From: Paenibacillus tepidiphilus
GTDB taxonomy: Bacteria > Bacillota > Bacilli > Paenibacillales > Paenibacillaceae
DNA length: 64,000 nucleotides
Assembly (NCBI RefSeq): GCF_008635795.1
Contig: NZ_VWRQ01000022.1
Location: 62,001 to 126,000 of the forward strand
Direction of reading: 5' to 3'
The stretch's first letter is position 1. Each line of letters begins with the position of its first letter. The position numbers and the translations under genes are program-made. Shown here in pieces: positions 1 through 8,124 of the stretch. The notes beneath the pieces are model-generated. The model was not told the origin of the DNA, did no database searches, and saw only the letters and a program-made list of their open reading frames with translations.

Positions 1-239
1 GCAGGCAGCTCATCCAGCAGCCGGTTGCTCATCAACCCGTTAAGGCTCACATAAACTTTGCAGCCTCTGCCATGGGCAAGCCGGACCGCCTCTGCGGTGT
101 CCTCCAGCGTGAAATGCCCCGGCAGGCGCATCCCGAAGCGGTCGTCTCCGATCAAGAGCGCATCTGCGCCGGCATCCAGCAGCGCAGCAGCTTCTTCCAG
201 CGACGCTGCCGTCGCCAGCAGCTCCGGTTTGTTCATCAT
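1..239 (-). CDS. Peptidase U32 family protein, N-terminal fragment
   Basis: The minus strand carries an open frame that begins at an ATG at 239 and runs off the left edge, so only about the first 79 residues are seen. A perfect AGGAGG lies at 247-252, seven bases before the first of two adjacent ATG codons. The translation starts MMNKPELLATAASLEEAAAL and continues with DAGADALLIGDDRFGMR, the N-terminal pattern of U32 peptidases, a TIM-barrel-like family that includes YrrN/YrrO and the RlhA/UbiU group. It lies just downstream of mltG, as yrrN does in Bacillus, but the O-methyltransferase gene (yrrM) that usually sits between them is absent. Which U32 subgroup it belongs to cannot be decided from the fragment. 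Confidence 0.8.
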   Translation of the reverse strand, partial: MMNKPELLATAASLEEAAALLDAGADALLIGDDRFGMRLPGHFTLEDTAEAVRLAHGRGCKVYVSLNGLMSNRLLDELP

Positions 240-333
240 GTTGTTTCCTCCTAATCTATCGGCCCGGTTAACGGCTGTATCGCCGTATCAAATATAAAGT
301 TAAAGCGCATCAGTTCCCATTGTACCTTGTTTT

Positions 334-1380
334 CTAAGGATTTTGCTCGCTTTTTTTAATATTGGCTAAATGTTCCTCATACGTTTTTCCGAACAAATGC
401 CCCTGGGTGCCGTCTTTCTTGGTGACATAGAAATAATAATCGGAAGCCTCCGGCTCAAGCGCCGCCTGAATGGAGGCAAGGCCCGGATTGGCAATCGGTC
501 CCGGCGGGAGTCCCGGATTCTTGTACGTATTATAAGGGCTCTCTGCTTCCAGATCCTTGTACAGCAGCCGTTCCTTCTGCTTGTCCAGCAAATACTGCAC
601 TGTTGCGTCAATCTCCAGATTCTGGCCCTTGTCCAGCCGGTTGTAGATTACGCCGGCCACCAGCGGCCGTTCTTCGTCCACGACGACCTCACGTTCGACC
701 AGCGAAGCCACCGTCAGAAGTTCATGCAGCGTTAGCCCCCGCTTCTCAAGCTTCTCCTGCCAGCCTTCGATGCTGTCCAGCTTCTTCGTGAACTGCTCCA
801 GCATGGCGGCGATGATCTCCTGCGGTGTGCTGTCTTTAGCCAGCTCATAGGTTTCCGGGAACAAATAACCTTCCAATCGGTGCCGCACGTCCGCATTCTC
901 AGGTACATCCAGCGTCTGGACTGCCTCCAGGCCGGTGCCTGTATCGATCAGCTTCAGGAACGTGTCCGCCGGCTGGCCCCAGGCCTCCGCCAGCTTGTCC
1001 GCCACCTGCTGCGCAGTGAAGCCCTCCGGAATGGTAAAGACAACCGTCTCCTCCTTGACAACATCGCCTGCGTTCAGCCTGGCAATCAGCGTGTCATAGG
1101 TGTCACCGGGGCTGGCGGTATAGGTACCGGCCATAAAGGCGGAGCCTTCATTCACCCAGCGCAAATATCCCTTAAACAGCAGTGCGTTGCGGATTATACC
1201 ATGCTCCTCCAGCAAATCGGCAATTTCTGCACTGCCCATTCCTTTCTCAACCGTGAATTCCACCGGCGCTCCCGCAGGCTTGACCGGCTGCATTCCGTTC
1301 CATACATACCATGCCCCGCCCCCTGCGGCTAAGGCCAGCACAAGGACAACAATCAGCACGGTACGGACAAAGGGTTTCAA
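334..1380 (-). CDS. mltG: Endolytic murein transglycosylase MltG (YceG family)
   Basis: A membrane-anchored lytic transglycosylase that cuts nascent peptidoglycan strands near their start and so limits glycan length. The 348-residue product has one N-terminal membrane segment (residues about 6-25), a LysM-like region, then the YceG domain. The signature YLFPETYEL is at 172-180 and the catalytic glutamate is E229 in the ASLVERE motif; the C-terminal part contains NRLDKG and a GLPPGPIANPG stretch typical of the family. The start is TTG at 1380, preceded by GAGGAG. A terminator and a sigma-A-like promoter lie between it and the upstream DUF1292 gene, so it can be transcribed separately from the ruvX operon. 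Length is normal for the family. Confidence 0.95.
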   Translation of the reverse strand: MKPFVRTVLIVVLVLALAAGGGAWYVWNGMQPVKPAGAPVEFTVEKGMGSAEIADLLEEHGIIRNALLFKGYLRWVNEGSAFMAGTYTASPGDTYDTLIARLNAGDVVKEETVVFTIPEGFTAQQVADKLAEAWGQPADTFLKLIDTGTGLEAVQTLDVPENADVRHRLEGYLFPETYELAKDSTPQEIIAAMLEQFTKKLDSIEGWQEKLEKRGLTLHELLTVASLVEREVVVDEERPLVAGVIYNRLDKGQNLEIDATVQYLLDKQKERLLYKDLEAESPYNTYKNPGLPPGPIANPGLASIQAALEPEASDYYFYVTKKDGTQGHLFGKTYEEHLANIKKSEQNP

Positions 1381-1407
1381 ATGGGACTCCTCACTTTCCG
1401 ACTATAA

Positions 1408-1436
1408 AGTATAAAATTGTATTGTTTCAAATTCAA
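1408..1436 (-). promoter_or_regulatory. Sigma-A-like promoter of mltG
   Basis: On the minus strand TTGAAT (1431-1436) and TATACT (1408-1413) are separated by 17 bases, just after a terminator and about 28 bases before the mltG start codon. A second overlapping reading, TTGAAA with TATAGT at 18 bases, is also possible. Confidence 0.6.
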
Positions 1437-1479
1437 CATTTATTTTACAATCTGCTCTTAACCCTTTTCTTTCTCAAGC

Positions 1480-1508
1480 AAAAAGAGCGGAAACTGTTTC
1501 TCCGCCCT
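1480..1508 (-). terminator. Terminator between the DUF1292 gene and mltG
   Basis: A minus-strand hairpin pairs GCGG with CCGC and GAAAC with GTTTC around a one-base bulge, followed by a run of T (plus-strand A run near 1480-1484). It ends the ireB-ruvX-DUF1292 transcript. Confidence 0.55.
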
Positions 1509-1546
1509 TTCCATGATTGATTCAAGTGTAGGCTTGCCAGCGGCCG

Positions 1547-1852
1547 TTACAGATCACCCTCGGGAAACGTCAGCTCATCGTACAGCTCGGAGACATCTTC
1601 CCATTCCTCGTCGTCCTCGATGCTCTCCAGCTCCGGCAGCCCGTCCGGGGATACAACAATCCGCATGATTTCCTGCTCGGCGTCCTTCCCGGCTCCGGCC
1701 AGCACCGCATAGGCGCGGGTGCCCACCTCAAACTCGGCCACGATATCGTAAACGGAAGACCGGCCTTGCTCATCTTCCAGTTCCACAGTCTCACCGTATA
1801 TATCCTTCAAGCGGGAGGTCCATACCACCTTATCGGCGGACCAATCAGTCAT
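1547..1852 (-). CDS. DUF1292 family acidic protein (second copy)
   Basis: A 101-residue, strongly acidic cytoplasmic protein. It shares the DUF1292 pattern with the gene just upstream: a short beta-rich domain with the phrases VELEDEQG and YAVL, then clusters of Asp and Glu such as ESIEDDEEWEDVSELYDEL near the C-terminus. Its start overlaps the end of the upstream DUF1292 gene by 8 bases, which indicates translational coupling. Bacillus usually has one such gene (yrzB) between yrrK and yrrL; here there are two diverged paralogues. The family has no established function. Confidence 0.85.
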   Translation of the reverse strand: MTDWSADKVVWTSRLKDIYGETVELEDEQGRSSVYDIVAEFEVGTRAYAVLAGAGKDAEQEIMRIVVSPDGLPELESIEDDEEWEDVSELYDELTFPEGDL

Positions 1853-2150
1853 TCTCAGATCCCCCGTCCAGCTCGTCTACCAACGTATTGAACGTTTCTT
1901 CAACGATAGCCCATTCTTCATCGTTGTCGATCATGAAGAGCTGCAGATCATCGCCGTCTTCCTCATAACGGAAGGCATAGACTTCGTCGCTGTCCTCTTC
2001 GTCGGCATCAAGAGGTACCACCATCATATATTTGGCATCTGAGCCATCGACCTCAAATTTCATGATGACCTCAAATTCCTCTTCATTACCTTCCTCATCG
2101 GGAATATAGATAATTTCCGGTTCTTCTTGGCCAATATGCTCGTTAGTCAT
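1845..2150 (-). CDS. DUF1292 family acidic protein (YrzB-like)
   Basis: A 101-residue acidic protein of the YrzB/DUF1292 family, with the typical phrases EEGNEEEFEVIMKFEVD, DAKYMMVVPL and VYAFRYEEDGDDLQL. The frame is open to 2183, but the start at 2150 is preferred: it gives MTNEHIGQEEPEI, follows an AGGTGAGGGG ribosome site, and avoids a 20-base overlap with ruvX. It sits directly after ruvX and overlaps the second DUF1292 gene. Function is unknown; synteny with ruvX and mltG is conserved in Firmicutes. Confidence 0.88.
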   Translation of the reverse strand: MTNEHIGQEEPEIIYIPDEEGNEEEFEVIMKFEVDGSDAKYMMVVPLDADEEDSDEVYAFRYEEDGDDLQLFMIDNDEEWAIVEETFNTLVDELDGGSEND

Positions 2151-2163
2151 TTCAATGCACCCC

Positions 2164-2580
2164 TCACCTTTTACTGTTAGCATCCAAATAGTTTTGCAGA
2201 ATCAGGGCTGCGGCCATTTTGTCCACAATCCCCTTGCGTTTCTTCCGGCTGACGTCCCCTTCAATCAGCACCCGCTCGGCGGATACCGTCGTCAGACGCT
2301 CATCCCAAAGGTGTACGGGTATATCTAGCTGCTCATGCAGCTGACCGGCGAATTCCATGCACAGTTCACCACGGGGGCCAATAGAGCCGTTCATATTCTT
2401 CGGCAAACCCACCACGATCTCGCCAATTTCATGTTCCTTGACCAGCTCGCGGATACGCTCGAACTCATTGCCGTTACCGCGGCGTTCAATGGTCTCCAGA
2501 GCCTGTGCCGTCCAACCGAAAATATCACTTGCGGCAACTCCGATTCTCCTGTCGCCATAATCCAGTCCCAGCTTCTTCAT
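2164..2580 (-). CDS. ruvX: RuvX/YqgF Holliday junction resolvase-like nuclease
   Basis: A 138-residue protein of the YqgF/RuvX family, an RNase H-fold nuclease linked to Holliday junction resolution and pre-16S rRNA end processing. The N-terminal motif LGLDYGDRRIGVAASD carries the first catalytic aspartate; VVGLPKNMNGS and LWDERLTTVSAERVL carry the conserved central and Glu/Thr motifs; a C-terminal KMAAALILQNYLD closes the domain. It overlaps ireB by 4 bases (ATGA type) and is followed by two DUF1292 genes, so these genes form one translationally coupled operon. Length is typical. Confidence 0.93.
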   Translation of the reverse strand: MKKLGLDYGDRRIGVAASDIFGWTAQALETIERRGNGNEFERIRELVKEHEIGEIVVGLPKNMNGSIGPRGELCMEFAGQLHEQLDIPVHLWDERLTTVSAERVLIEGDVSRKKRKGIVDKMAAALILQNYLDANSKR

Positions 2581-2861
2581 TTCAGATGGTCCACCCGATG
2601 ATTCGCCAGGTAAAAACGAACCAATTCCTCAATCAGTTCATCACGTTCTTTTCTCCGGACCAAACTTCTCGCATTGTTGTGGCGCGGAATATAGGCCGGA
2701 TCTCCGGAAAGAAGATACCCTACGATCTGATTGATCGGATGATACTCCTTCTCTACCAGCGCGTCGTACACGGCAAGCAGAATTTCCTGGGGAGATGCTT
2801 CCTGTTCATCGCCCTTCACATTGAATTTGACCGTTTTGTCCATGGAGTCCATTTGTGACAC
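2577..2861 (-). CDS. IreB family regulatory phosphoprotein
   Basis: A 94-residue protein of the IreB/YrzL (DUF965) family. The near-invariant core NQIVGYLLSGDPAYIPRHNN followed by RSLVRRKERDELIEELVRFY is clear. In Enterococcus IreB is phosphorylated by the PASTA kinase IreK and affects cephalosporin resistance; Bacillus homologues are YrzL. The N-terminal MDKTVKFN stretch contains the threonine region phosphorylated in the enterococcal protein. It is the first gene of the ireB-ruvX-DUF1292 operon, with an AAGGAAGG ribosome site. A TATGAT box at 2932-2937 may be its -10 element, but no convincing -35 is seen. Confidence 0.93.
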   Translation of the reverse strand: MSQMDSMDKTVKFNVKGDEQEASPQEILLAVYDALVEKEYHPINQIVGYLLSGDPAYIPRHNNARSLVRRKERDELIEELVRFYLANHRVDHLK

Positions 2862-2974
2862 CTTCCTTCTGCAAAATCACCCCGCCGGGGCGGTCTCGCA
2901 AGTGTTGCTGCTTAAGCTCCTTGCTGCCCTCATCATAACATATTCATGGGCCAACGAGGAAATCCTCCCATGGT

Positions 2975-3037
2975 AATAGCGCTTTTTTTGGCATTTCGTC
3001 TACAAAAATATAGATATTTTTGGATTATCGCGCTATT
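2975..3037. repeat. Nested palindromes in the ireB-alaS intergenic region
   Basis: The 365-base gap between ireB and alaS holds an 8-base inverted repeat, AATAGCGC at 2975-2982 and GCGCTATT at 3030-3037, enclosing a perfect 18-base palindrome at 3004-3021 (AAAAATAT, AG, ATATTTTT). No gene is seen here. The structure may be a protein-binding site or an RNA cruciform. Confidence 0.5.
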
Positions 3038-3087
3038 GCACATTGCCTTGGCCACAAAAAAGCATCATATTCTGCCTTGCTGCGGAA

Positions 3088-3126
3088 TAAAGCAGCGGTA
3101 CTGATATGTTGCCCTCAGTACCGCTG
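3088..3126 (-). terminator. Terminator after alaS
   Basis: A perfect 12-base stem (3093-3104 with 3115-3126) and 10-base loop lie about 100 bases after the alaS stop codon. On the minus strand it is followed by CTTTATTCC, a short imperfect T run. Confidence 0.55.
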
Positions 3127-3226
3127 TATACTTATTAAATGCTGCCGCCCGCTGCAAGCGAGGGCGCTTGTAGATCTACATTAGCCTTTTTTGCTCAATT
3201 GTGGGGTTTGATGCAGCCCCGGCCGC

Positions 3227-5860
3227 TTAACCCAAGGCTGCGACAAGCTCTTCGGCTTTGGCGAGCGCTTCGACCAGCTTCGAGGCATCCTTGCCGCCTG
3301 CCTGCGCCATGTCCGGACGTCCGCCGCCGCCGCCGCCGCATACAGCAGCAACCTCTTTGACGAGCTTGCCGGCATGGTAGCCCTTCTTCACCAGCTCCTG
3401 CGGCACCGCTACGACAAAGTTGACCTTGTCGTCCATTGCAGCCCCGAGCACGAGCACGGCTTCAGGCAGCTTGGCCTTCAGCTCGTCGGCGGTGGAGCGG
3501 AGCGCATCCATGCTGCCTGCCTGCACCTGCACGGCCAGCAGCTGCGTGCCGCCGCCTACCGTCTTCACGCTGCCGGTCAGCTCGGCGGCGAACGTTGCGC
3601 TCAGCTTCGACTGGAGCGACTCGTTCTCGCGGGAGAGCTCGCGCACCTGGGCATGCAGCGCTTCGATGCGCTTCGGCACATCGTTCAGTGAAGATTTCAG
3701 CAGGCCTGCCGACTGCTTCAGCAGATCGAGCTGGCTCTCGGTGAACTGGTAAGCAAAGCGGCCGGTTACGGCTTCAATCCGGCGCACGCCGGAGCCGATG
3801 CCGCTCTCGCTGACCAGCTTGAAGATGCCGATCTGCGAGGTGTTGCCCACATGGCAGCCGCCGCACAGCTCAAGGCTGTAATCGCCGACCTGCACCACGC
3901 GTACGATGTTGCCGTATTTCTCGCCGAAGAGCGCCATTGCGCCCATAGCCTTGGCTTCGTCGATCGGCTTGTTCTCGATCACCACGTCCAGCCCCCGCCA
4001 GATCTGGGCATTGACGCGTTGCTCGATATCGCTCAGCTCCTCCGGCGTAATGGCGCCGAAATGCGAGAAGTCGAAGCGCAGGCGTGCACCTTCCACGAGC
4101 GAGCCGGCCTGGTTGACATGGCCGCCGAGTACTTCCTTCAGCGCTTTATGCAGCAGATGGGTTGCCGTATGGTTCTTCACGACATCCTCGCGGATCTCGC
4201 GGTTCACTTCGGCGCGGACCGTATCGCCCACGCGCAGCTCGCCGGCTTCGACGGTTACCAGATGCACCGGCTGCCCGTGCGGAGCCTTGAACAGGCCCGT
4301 TACCTTGGCCGTTACGGAGCCGCCTGTAAGCACCCCTGTATCGCTGACCTGACCGCCGCTTTCAGCGTAGAACGGCGTTGTTTCCAGGATGACCTGGCAT
4401 TCAGCGCCTTCGCCGGCGGAATCGGCCAGCTCGCCGTCAATTACGATGGCCGCAATTTTCGACTCGGTTACCAGATCATTATATCCAACAAATTCACTTT
4501 TAACCGTTAAATCAGCCAGTGCGCCCCCTTGAATCTTCATGCTTGCGTTGTCCTGGCGCGCTGCTCTGGCGCGGTCACGCTGCTCCTGCATCGCTGCGTC
4601 GAAGCCCGCGCGGTCCACCTTAAGCCCCTGCTCGGATGCGAAGTCCTCGGTCAGGTCGAACGGGAAGCCGTAAGTGTCATACAACTTGAAGGCGTCGGCT
4701 CCGGAAATGGTATCGATGCCGTCTTCTTTGGCCTTGGCGGATACTTCGCCGAGAATGGCCAGTCCGTCGGACAGCGTTTCATGGAAACGCTCCTCTTCCG
4801 TGCGGATGATTTTGGCGATATATTCCCGGTTCTCTACCACAGTCGGATAGTACACACCCATAACCTCGCCCACTGTCTCGGTCAGCTCGTACAGGAACGG
4901 ACGGTCCAGGCCGAGTGTCTTGCCGAATCGAACAGCGCGGCGGAGCAAGCGGCGGATAATATAACCGCGTCCTTCATTGGAAGGAAGCACGCCGTCACCT
5001 ACCGCAAAGGCCACGGTGCGGATATGGTCGGCAATGACCTTCAGCGCGATATCCTGCTCCAGATTGTCTTTGTACTTCACGCCGGCCAGGGCGGCGGTTC
5101 TCTGGATCATCGGCTGGAACAGGTCGGTGTCGAAGTTCGAGTCCACATCCTGCAGGATGGAAGTCAACCGTTCGAGACCTGCGCCGGTATCGATGTTCTT
5201 ATTCGGAAGCGGCGTGTAGCTGCCGTCCTTGTTGTGGTTGAACTGCGAGAACACGAGGTTCCACACTTCCAGCCAGCGTTCGTTCTCGCCGCCCGGATAC
5301 ATTTCCGGATCGCTCATGTCGTTGCCGTAGGCTTCACCGCGGTCATAGAAGATTTCCGAGCAAGGGCCGCACGGGCCTTCGCCGATATCCCAGAAATTCT
5401 CGTCGCCAAGCTTGATGATGCGTTCCGGCGGCAGGCCGATTTTCTCATTCCACAGCTTGTAGGCCTCTTCGTCTTCGGCATATACCGTAACGGAAATCAG
5501 GTTGCCGTCGAAGCCGATCCATTCCTTGCCGGTCAGGAATTCCCAGGCCCAGGTGATCGCTTCCTCCTTGAAGTAATCGCCGATGGAGAAATTGCCCAGC
5601 ATCTCAAAGAACGTATGGTGCCGGCGCGTCTTGCCGACATTCTCGATATCGTTGGTGCGGATACATTTCTGCGAGTTCGCAATCCGCGGATTCTCCGGTA
5701 CTTCACGGCCGTCAAAATATACTTTCAGCGGCGCCATCCCGGCATTGATCCACAGCAGCGACGGATCGTTGTGCGGCACGAGCGAGGCACTCGGCTCAAT
5801 CTTATGCCCCTTGCTCTCGAAGAATTGCAGCCATTTGGAACGGATTTCACTTGCTTTCAT
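3227..5860 (-). CDS. alaS: Alanyl-tRNA synthetase
   Basis: Charges tRNA-Ala with alanine and hydrolyses mischarged Ser- and Gly-tRNA. The 877-residue product has the full family architecture: a class II catalytic core (start MKASEIRSKWLQFFESKGH, then FFEMLGNFSIGDYF and DTGAGLERL), the editing domain with the HTATHLLH zinc motif and the later CGGCH motif, a coiled-coil segment, and a C-terminal DHHA1/C-Ala domain ending in a glycine-rich GGGGGGRPDMAQAGG stretch. Length is normal. A long leader with a T-box riboswitch precedes it, so expression should follow tRNA-Ala charging. It is upstream of ireB and ruvX as in other Firmicutes. Confidence 0.98.
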   Translation of the reverse strand: MKASEIRSKWLQFFESKGHKIEPSASLVPHNDPSLLWINAGMAPLKVYFDGREVPENPRIANSQKCIRTNDIENVGKTRRHHTFFEMLGNFSIGDYFKEEAITWAWEFLTGKEWIGFDGNLISVTVYAEDEEAYKLWNEKIGLPPERIIKLGDENFWDIGEGPCGPCSEIFYDRGEAYGNDMSDPEMYPGGENERWLEVWNLVFSQFNHNKDGSYTPLPNKNIDTGAGLERLTSILQDVDSNFDTDLFQPMIQRTAALAGVKYKDNLEQDIALKVIADHIRTVAFAVGDGVLPSNEGRGYIIRRLLRRAVRFGKTLGLDRPFLYELTETVGEVMGVYYPTVVENREYIAKIIRTEEERFHETLSDGLAILGEVSAKAKEDGIDTISGADAFKLYDTYGFPFDLTEDFASEQGLKVDRAGFDAAMQEQRDRARAARQDNASMKIQGGALADLTVKSEFVGYNDLVTESKIAAIVIDGELADSAGEGAECQVILETTPFYAESGGQVSDTGVLTGGSVTAKVTGLFKAPHGQPVHLVTVEAGELRVGDTVRAEVNREIREDVVKNHTATHLLHKALKEVLGGHVNQAGSLVEGARLRFDFSHFGAITPEELSDIEQRVNAQIWRGLDVVIENKPIDEAKAMGAMALFGEKYGNIVRVVQVGDYSLELCGGCHVGNTSQIGIFKLVSESGIGSGVRRIEAVTGRFAYQFTESQLDLLKQSAGLLKSSLNDVPKRIEALHAQVRELSRENESLQSKLSATFAAELTGSVKTVGGGTQLLAVQVQAGSMDALRSTADELKAKLPEAVLVLGAAMDDKVNFVVAVPQELVKKGYHAGKLVKEVAAVCGGGGGGRPDMAQAGGKDASKLVEALAKAEELVAALG

Positions 5861-6002
5861 CGTTTACAGCTCCCGTCTCTAATTTCCCCACAAAGTGGAG
5901 TTGTTTCCCGAAGCCGATTCAAGTACTTTGCGGGGGCCCCAAAACCTAAAAGACCCACAGGCCACAAAACCTGAACCAACAACCTTCTAACAAACTTACT
6001 TC

Positions 6003-6289
6003 AGAAAATAAAAAACGCCCCTGAATAAATTCAGGGACGATTGATATCGCGGTACCACCCTGGTTATCGCCTCTGCCGGACAAAACCCGGAAGCTTGCAG
6101 ACGATCGCCTTGTCGCGGCTGTTAACGGGCGCCCCCGGCGGGATTTCCCCGCACTCCGAAATCAGCTTTCGGCCGGTATGTGCACAGGGTTCTCGCAGCC
6201 ATTACGAAATCGTAAAGGAACCCGTTCTCTGGGAGCCATGCTCCGGCGTACTTCATTTCATCAACGTTTTGATCGATTCGTATTTTAAC
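6003..6289 (-). promoter_or_regulatory. T-box riboswitch leader of alaS
   Basis: The minus strand contains the canonical T-box sequence AGGGTGGTACCGCG at 6048-6061, followed by a terminator hairpin (arms near 6030-6039 and 6014-6023) and a T run at 6003-6014. Upstream are Stem I landmarks: a GTTGATGAAATGAAGTA start, CAGAGAACGGG and GGCTGCGAGAACCC. A GCT triplet at 6166-6164 is a plausible Ala specifier, but I could not fold the leader to prove it. Uncharged tRNA-Ala would pair with TGGT in the T-box and prevent termination. About 140 bases separate the terminator from the alaS start. Confidence 0.9.
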
Positions 6290-6295
6290 ATTCTC

Positions 6296-6324
6296 AGTAT
6301 AGCCAGCACCGGAATATCTGTCAA
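6296..6324 (-). promoter_or_regulatory. Sigma-A promoter of the alaS T-box transcript
   Basis: A near-consensus promoter on the minus strand: TTGACA at 6319-6324, a 17-base spacer, and TATACT at 6296-6301, placed a few bases before the T-box leader. Confidence 0.85.
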
Positions 6325-6334
6325 TCTCGGACCG

Positions 6335-7813
6335 TCAATTCCTGGACAGGGCTTGTTCGGCCCGCGCCACCGCACCGATGCCCAGGCGGATTTGATGCTC
6401 CGACAGGTTCGCATACCCCAGAATGAAGGTAGGATATTCCGGCCTGCTCCCGATATAGTATCCGGAAGCGGGATATATTCTTGCCCCGTAACGCAGCGCT
6501 TCGGCTGCCAAGGCCAGCTCATCTGCCGCCGTTTGCAGTTCTATTAACAGGTGCAGTCCCGCTTCGTCTCCCAGGATGTGCACGCGATCGCCGAATTCAC
6601 GCTGCAATGCCTCCACCAGGCAGGCTCTGCGGGTGGCATAGAGCTTCCCCATCCGGCCAATATGCCGGGCATACTGGCCGGAGCGAATGAAATCCGCCAG
6701 CGCTTCCTGTTCAATGGCCGCAGTCATCCGGTCCGTGATCATTTTGACCGCGAGAAAAGGCTCGACCAGGGCAGGAGGAAGAATGGCATATCCGATCCGC
6801 AGAGCAGGGAACAGAATTTTACTGAAGCTGCCCACATATACGACCCGGCCGCTTGTGTCCAATCCGGCAAGTGCCGATGCCTTTTGCCCGACGTACCGGT
6901 ATTCGCTGTCGTAATCGTCCTCAATAATGAGCGCGTTTGACCTTCTCGCCCACTCCAGAAGCTGAATCCGGCGATTAAACGACAGGGTCACTCCTATAGG
7001 AAATTGATGCGAGGGCGTTACGTACAGCAGCTTCGGGGTTCTCTCCGGTCCTTGACTGTATGCCGCTAGACACCGGTCGATGTCCCGGACGCAAATCCCC
7101 TCCTGATCCACCGGGACCGGGATAATCTCTCCGCCCGAGAAGCTGAAAATTTCGCGCAGTACATGATGAGTCGGATCCTCAACCAACACCTGGTCTCCCT
7201 TGCTCAGACAGAGCCTGGACAGAATATCTAAAGCCTGTGTTGCTCCTGTCGTGATCACTATCTGTTCAGGAAGCGCCGGAATGGAGCGGGTTGAACGCAC
7301 CAGACGGGCAATTTCATCCCTAAGTGCAAAGGAGCCCTCCGCAGGTCCATATGTAAGCATATCCGGTGTGGCTCTCCGGCACGCTTCGTTCAATGCCCGC
7401 TGCCAGCGGTCCATCGGGAATACATCCCATGCCGGCACACCATGGCGGAAATCATAGGCTGCCGCTGAGGATAACGGATCAAACGAAATAAATTCAGGTG
7501 CTTTGGTCGCTACTGTGCAGCCATCGCCGGACACCGGGGGAGAACTTGTTCCTGCCTCCGCTGCCGTAGCGGCAACGAACGTCCCTGCTCCTTTTCTCAT
7601 CTCCAGATACCCCTCTGCCTGCAGCTGCTCATAGGCTTCAAGCACAACGCTGCGTGAAACAAGTAACTGCTTGGACAGCAGCCGCGTAGCGGGAAGCCGG
7701 TCTCCGCTCTTCAGGCATCCGCCGGCAATAGCCTGCAGAATTTGTCCGTACACCTGTCTGGATAACGCAGTTTCCCGTTTCTTATCAATTGTAATTAACA
7801 GTTCAATTGCCAT
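6335..7813 (-). CDS. MocR-family transcriptional regulator (GntR HTH fused to aminotransferase fold)
   Basis: A 492-residue MocR/PdxR-type protein. Residues about 5-75 form a GntR winged helix (RQVYGQILQAIAGGCLKSGD, then RLPATRLLSKQLLVSRSVV); a linker follows; the rest is a class I aminotransferase domain that binds PLP, with the Schiff-base lysine in SFSKIL near residue 330 and the IIEDDYDSEYRY motif before it. The frame is open to 7942, but the true start is the ATG at 7813, which shares one base with the azlD stop (TAATG) and follows AGGAGGGGG. It is the last gene of the B3/B4-azlC-azlD operon and probably regulates it in response to a PLP or amino-acid ligand. The ligand cannot be read from sequence. 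Confidence 0.92.
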   Translation of the reverse strand: MAIELLITIDKKRETALSRQVYGQILQAIAGGCLKSGDRLPATRLLSKQLLVSRSVVLEAYEQLQAEGYLEMRKGAGTFVAATAAEAGTSSPPVSGDGCTVATKAPEFISFDPLSSAAAYDFRHGVPAWDVFPMDRWQRALNEACRRATPDMLTYGPAEGSFALRDEIARLVRSTRSIPALPEQIVITTGATQALDILSRLCLSKGDQVLVEDPTHHVLREIFSFSGGEIIPVPVDQEGICVRDIDRCLAAYSQGPERTPKLLYVTPSHQFPIGVTLSFNRRIQLLEWARRSNALIIEDDYDSEYRYVGQKASALAGLDTSGRVVYVGSFSKILFPALRIGYAILPPALVEPFLAVKMITDRMTAAIEQEALADFIRSGQYARHIGRMGKLYATRRACLVEALQREFGDRVHILGDEAGLHLLIELQTAADELALAAEALRYGARIYPASGYYIGSRPEYPTFILGYANLSEHQIRLGIGAVARAEQALSRN

Positions 7814-8124
7814 TAATGGCCCCCTCCTAACGCAACGACCACCGCAACTGCAACAGAAGCTGTAATCACACCAAACAATGGAATTTTTTTGACGAATACC
7901 AGAAGAAAAATTGCCGCAGCGCCCGCTGCAATCCCGACCCACGGCGACTCTTTATCCACCTGGAAGATGCCCGGAATAATCATCGCGCTCAGAATCGCCA
8001 GCGGCAGATTCTCCAGAAATCCGTGCTTCTGCTTCGCCGACCCGTTCTTCCGGACAAGGAGCAGCGGGGTAAAGCGCAGCAGGAAAGTCATTGCACCTAT
8101 TGCCAAAATCACGATAATCGTCAC
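7813..8124 (-). CDS. azlD: AzlD family branched-chain amino acid exporter subunit
   Basis: A 103-residue membrane protein with four hydrophobic segments, matching the AzlD family: MTIIVILAIGAMTFLLRFTP at the start, then LPLAILSAMIIPGIF and a C-terminal VVVALGGGH. With AzlC it forms a branched-chain amino acid (and azaleucine) efflux system. It starts inside the azlC stop (ATGA overlap, 8121-8124) and ends on the start of the MocR gene, so these genes are translationally coupled. Confidence 0.92.
   Translation of the reverse strand: MTIIVILAIGAMTFLLRFTPLLLVRKNGSAKQKHGFLENLPLAILSAMIIPGIFQVDKESPWVGIAAGAAAIFLLVFVKKIPLFGVITASVAVAVVVALGGGH

Noticed and set aside
4529..5974. 481-codon plus-strand frame opposite alaS
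   Set aside because: It mirrors the conserved alaS gene, has no family features and no ribosome site; it is an antisense shadow of GC-rich coding sequence.
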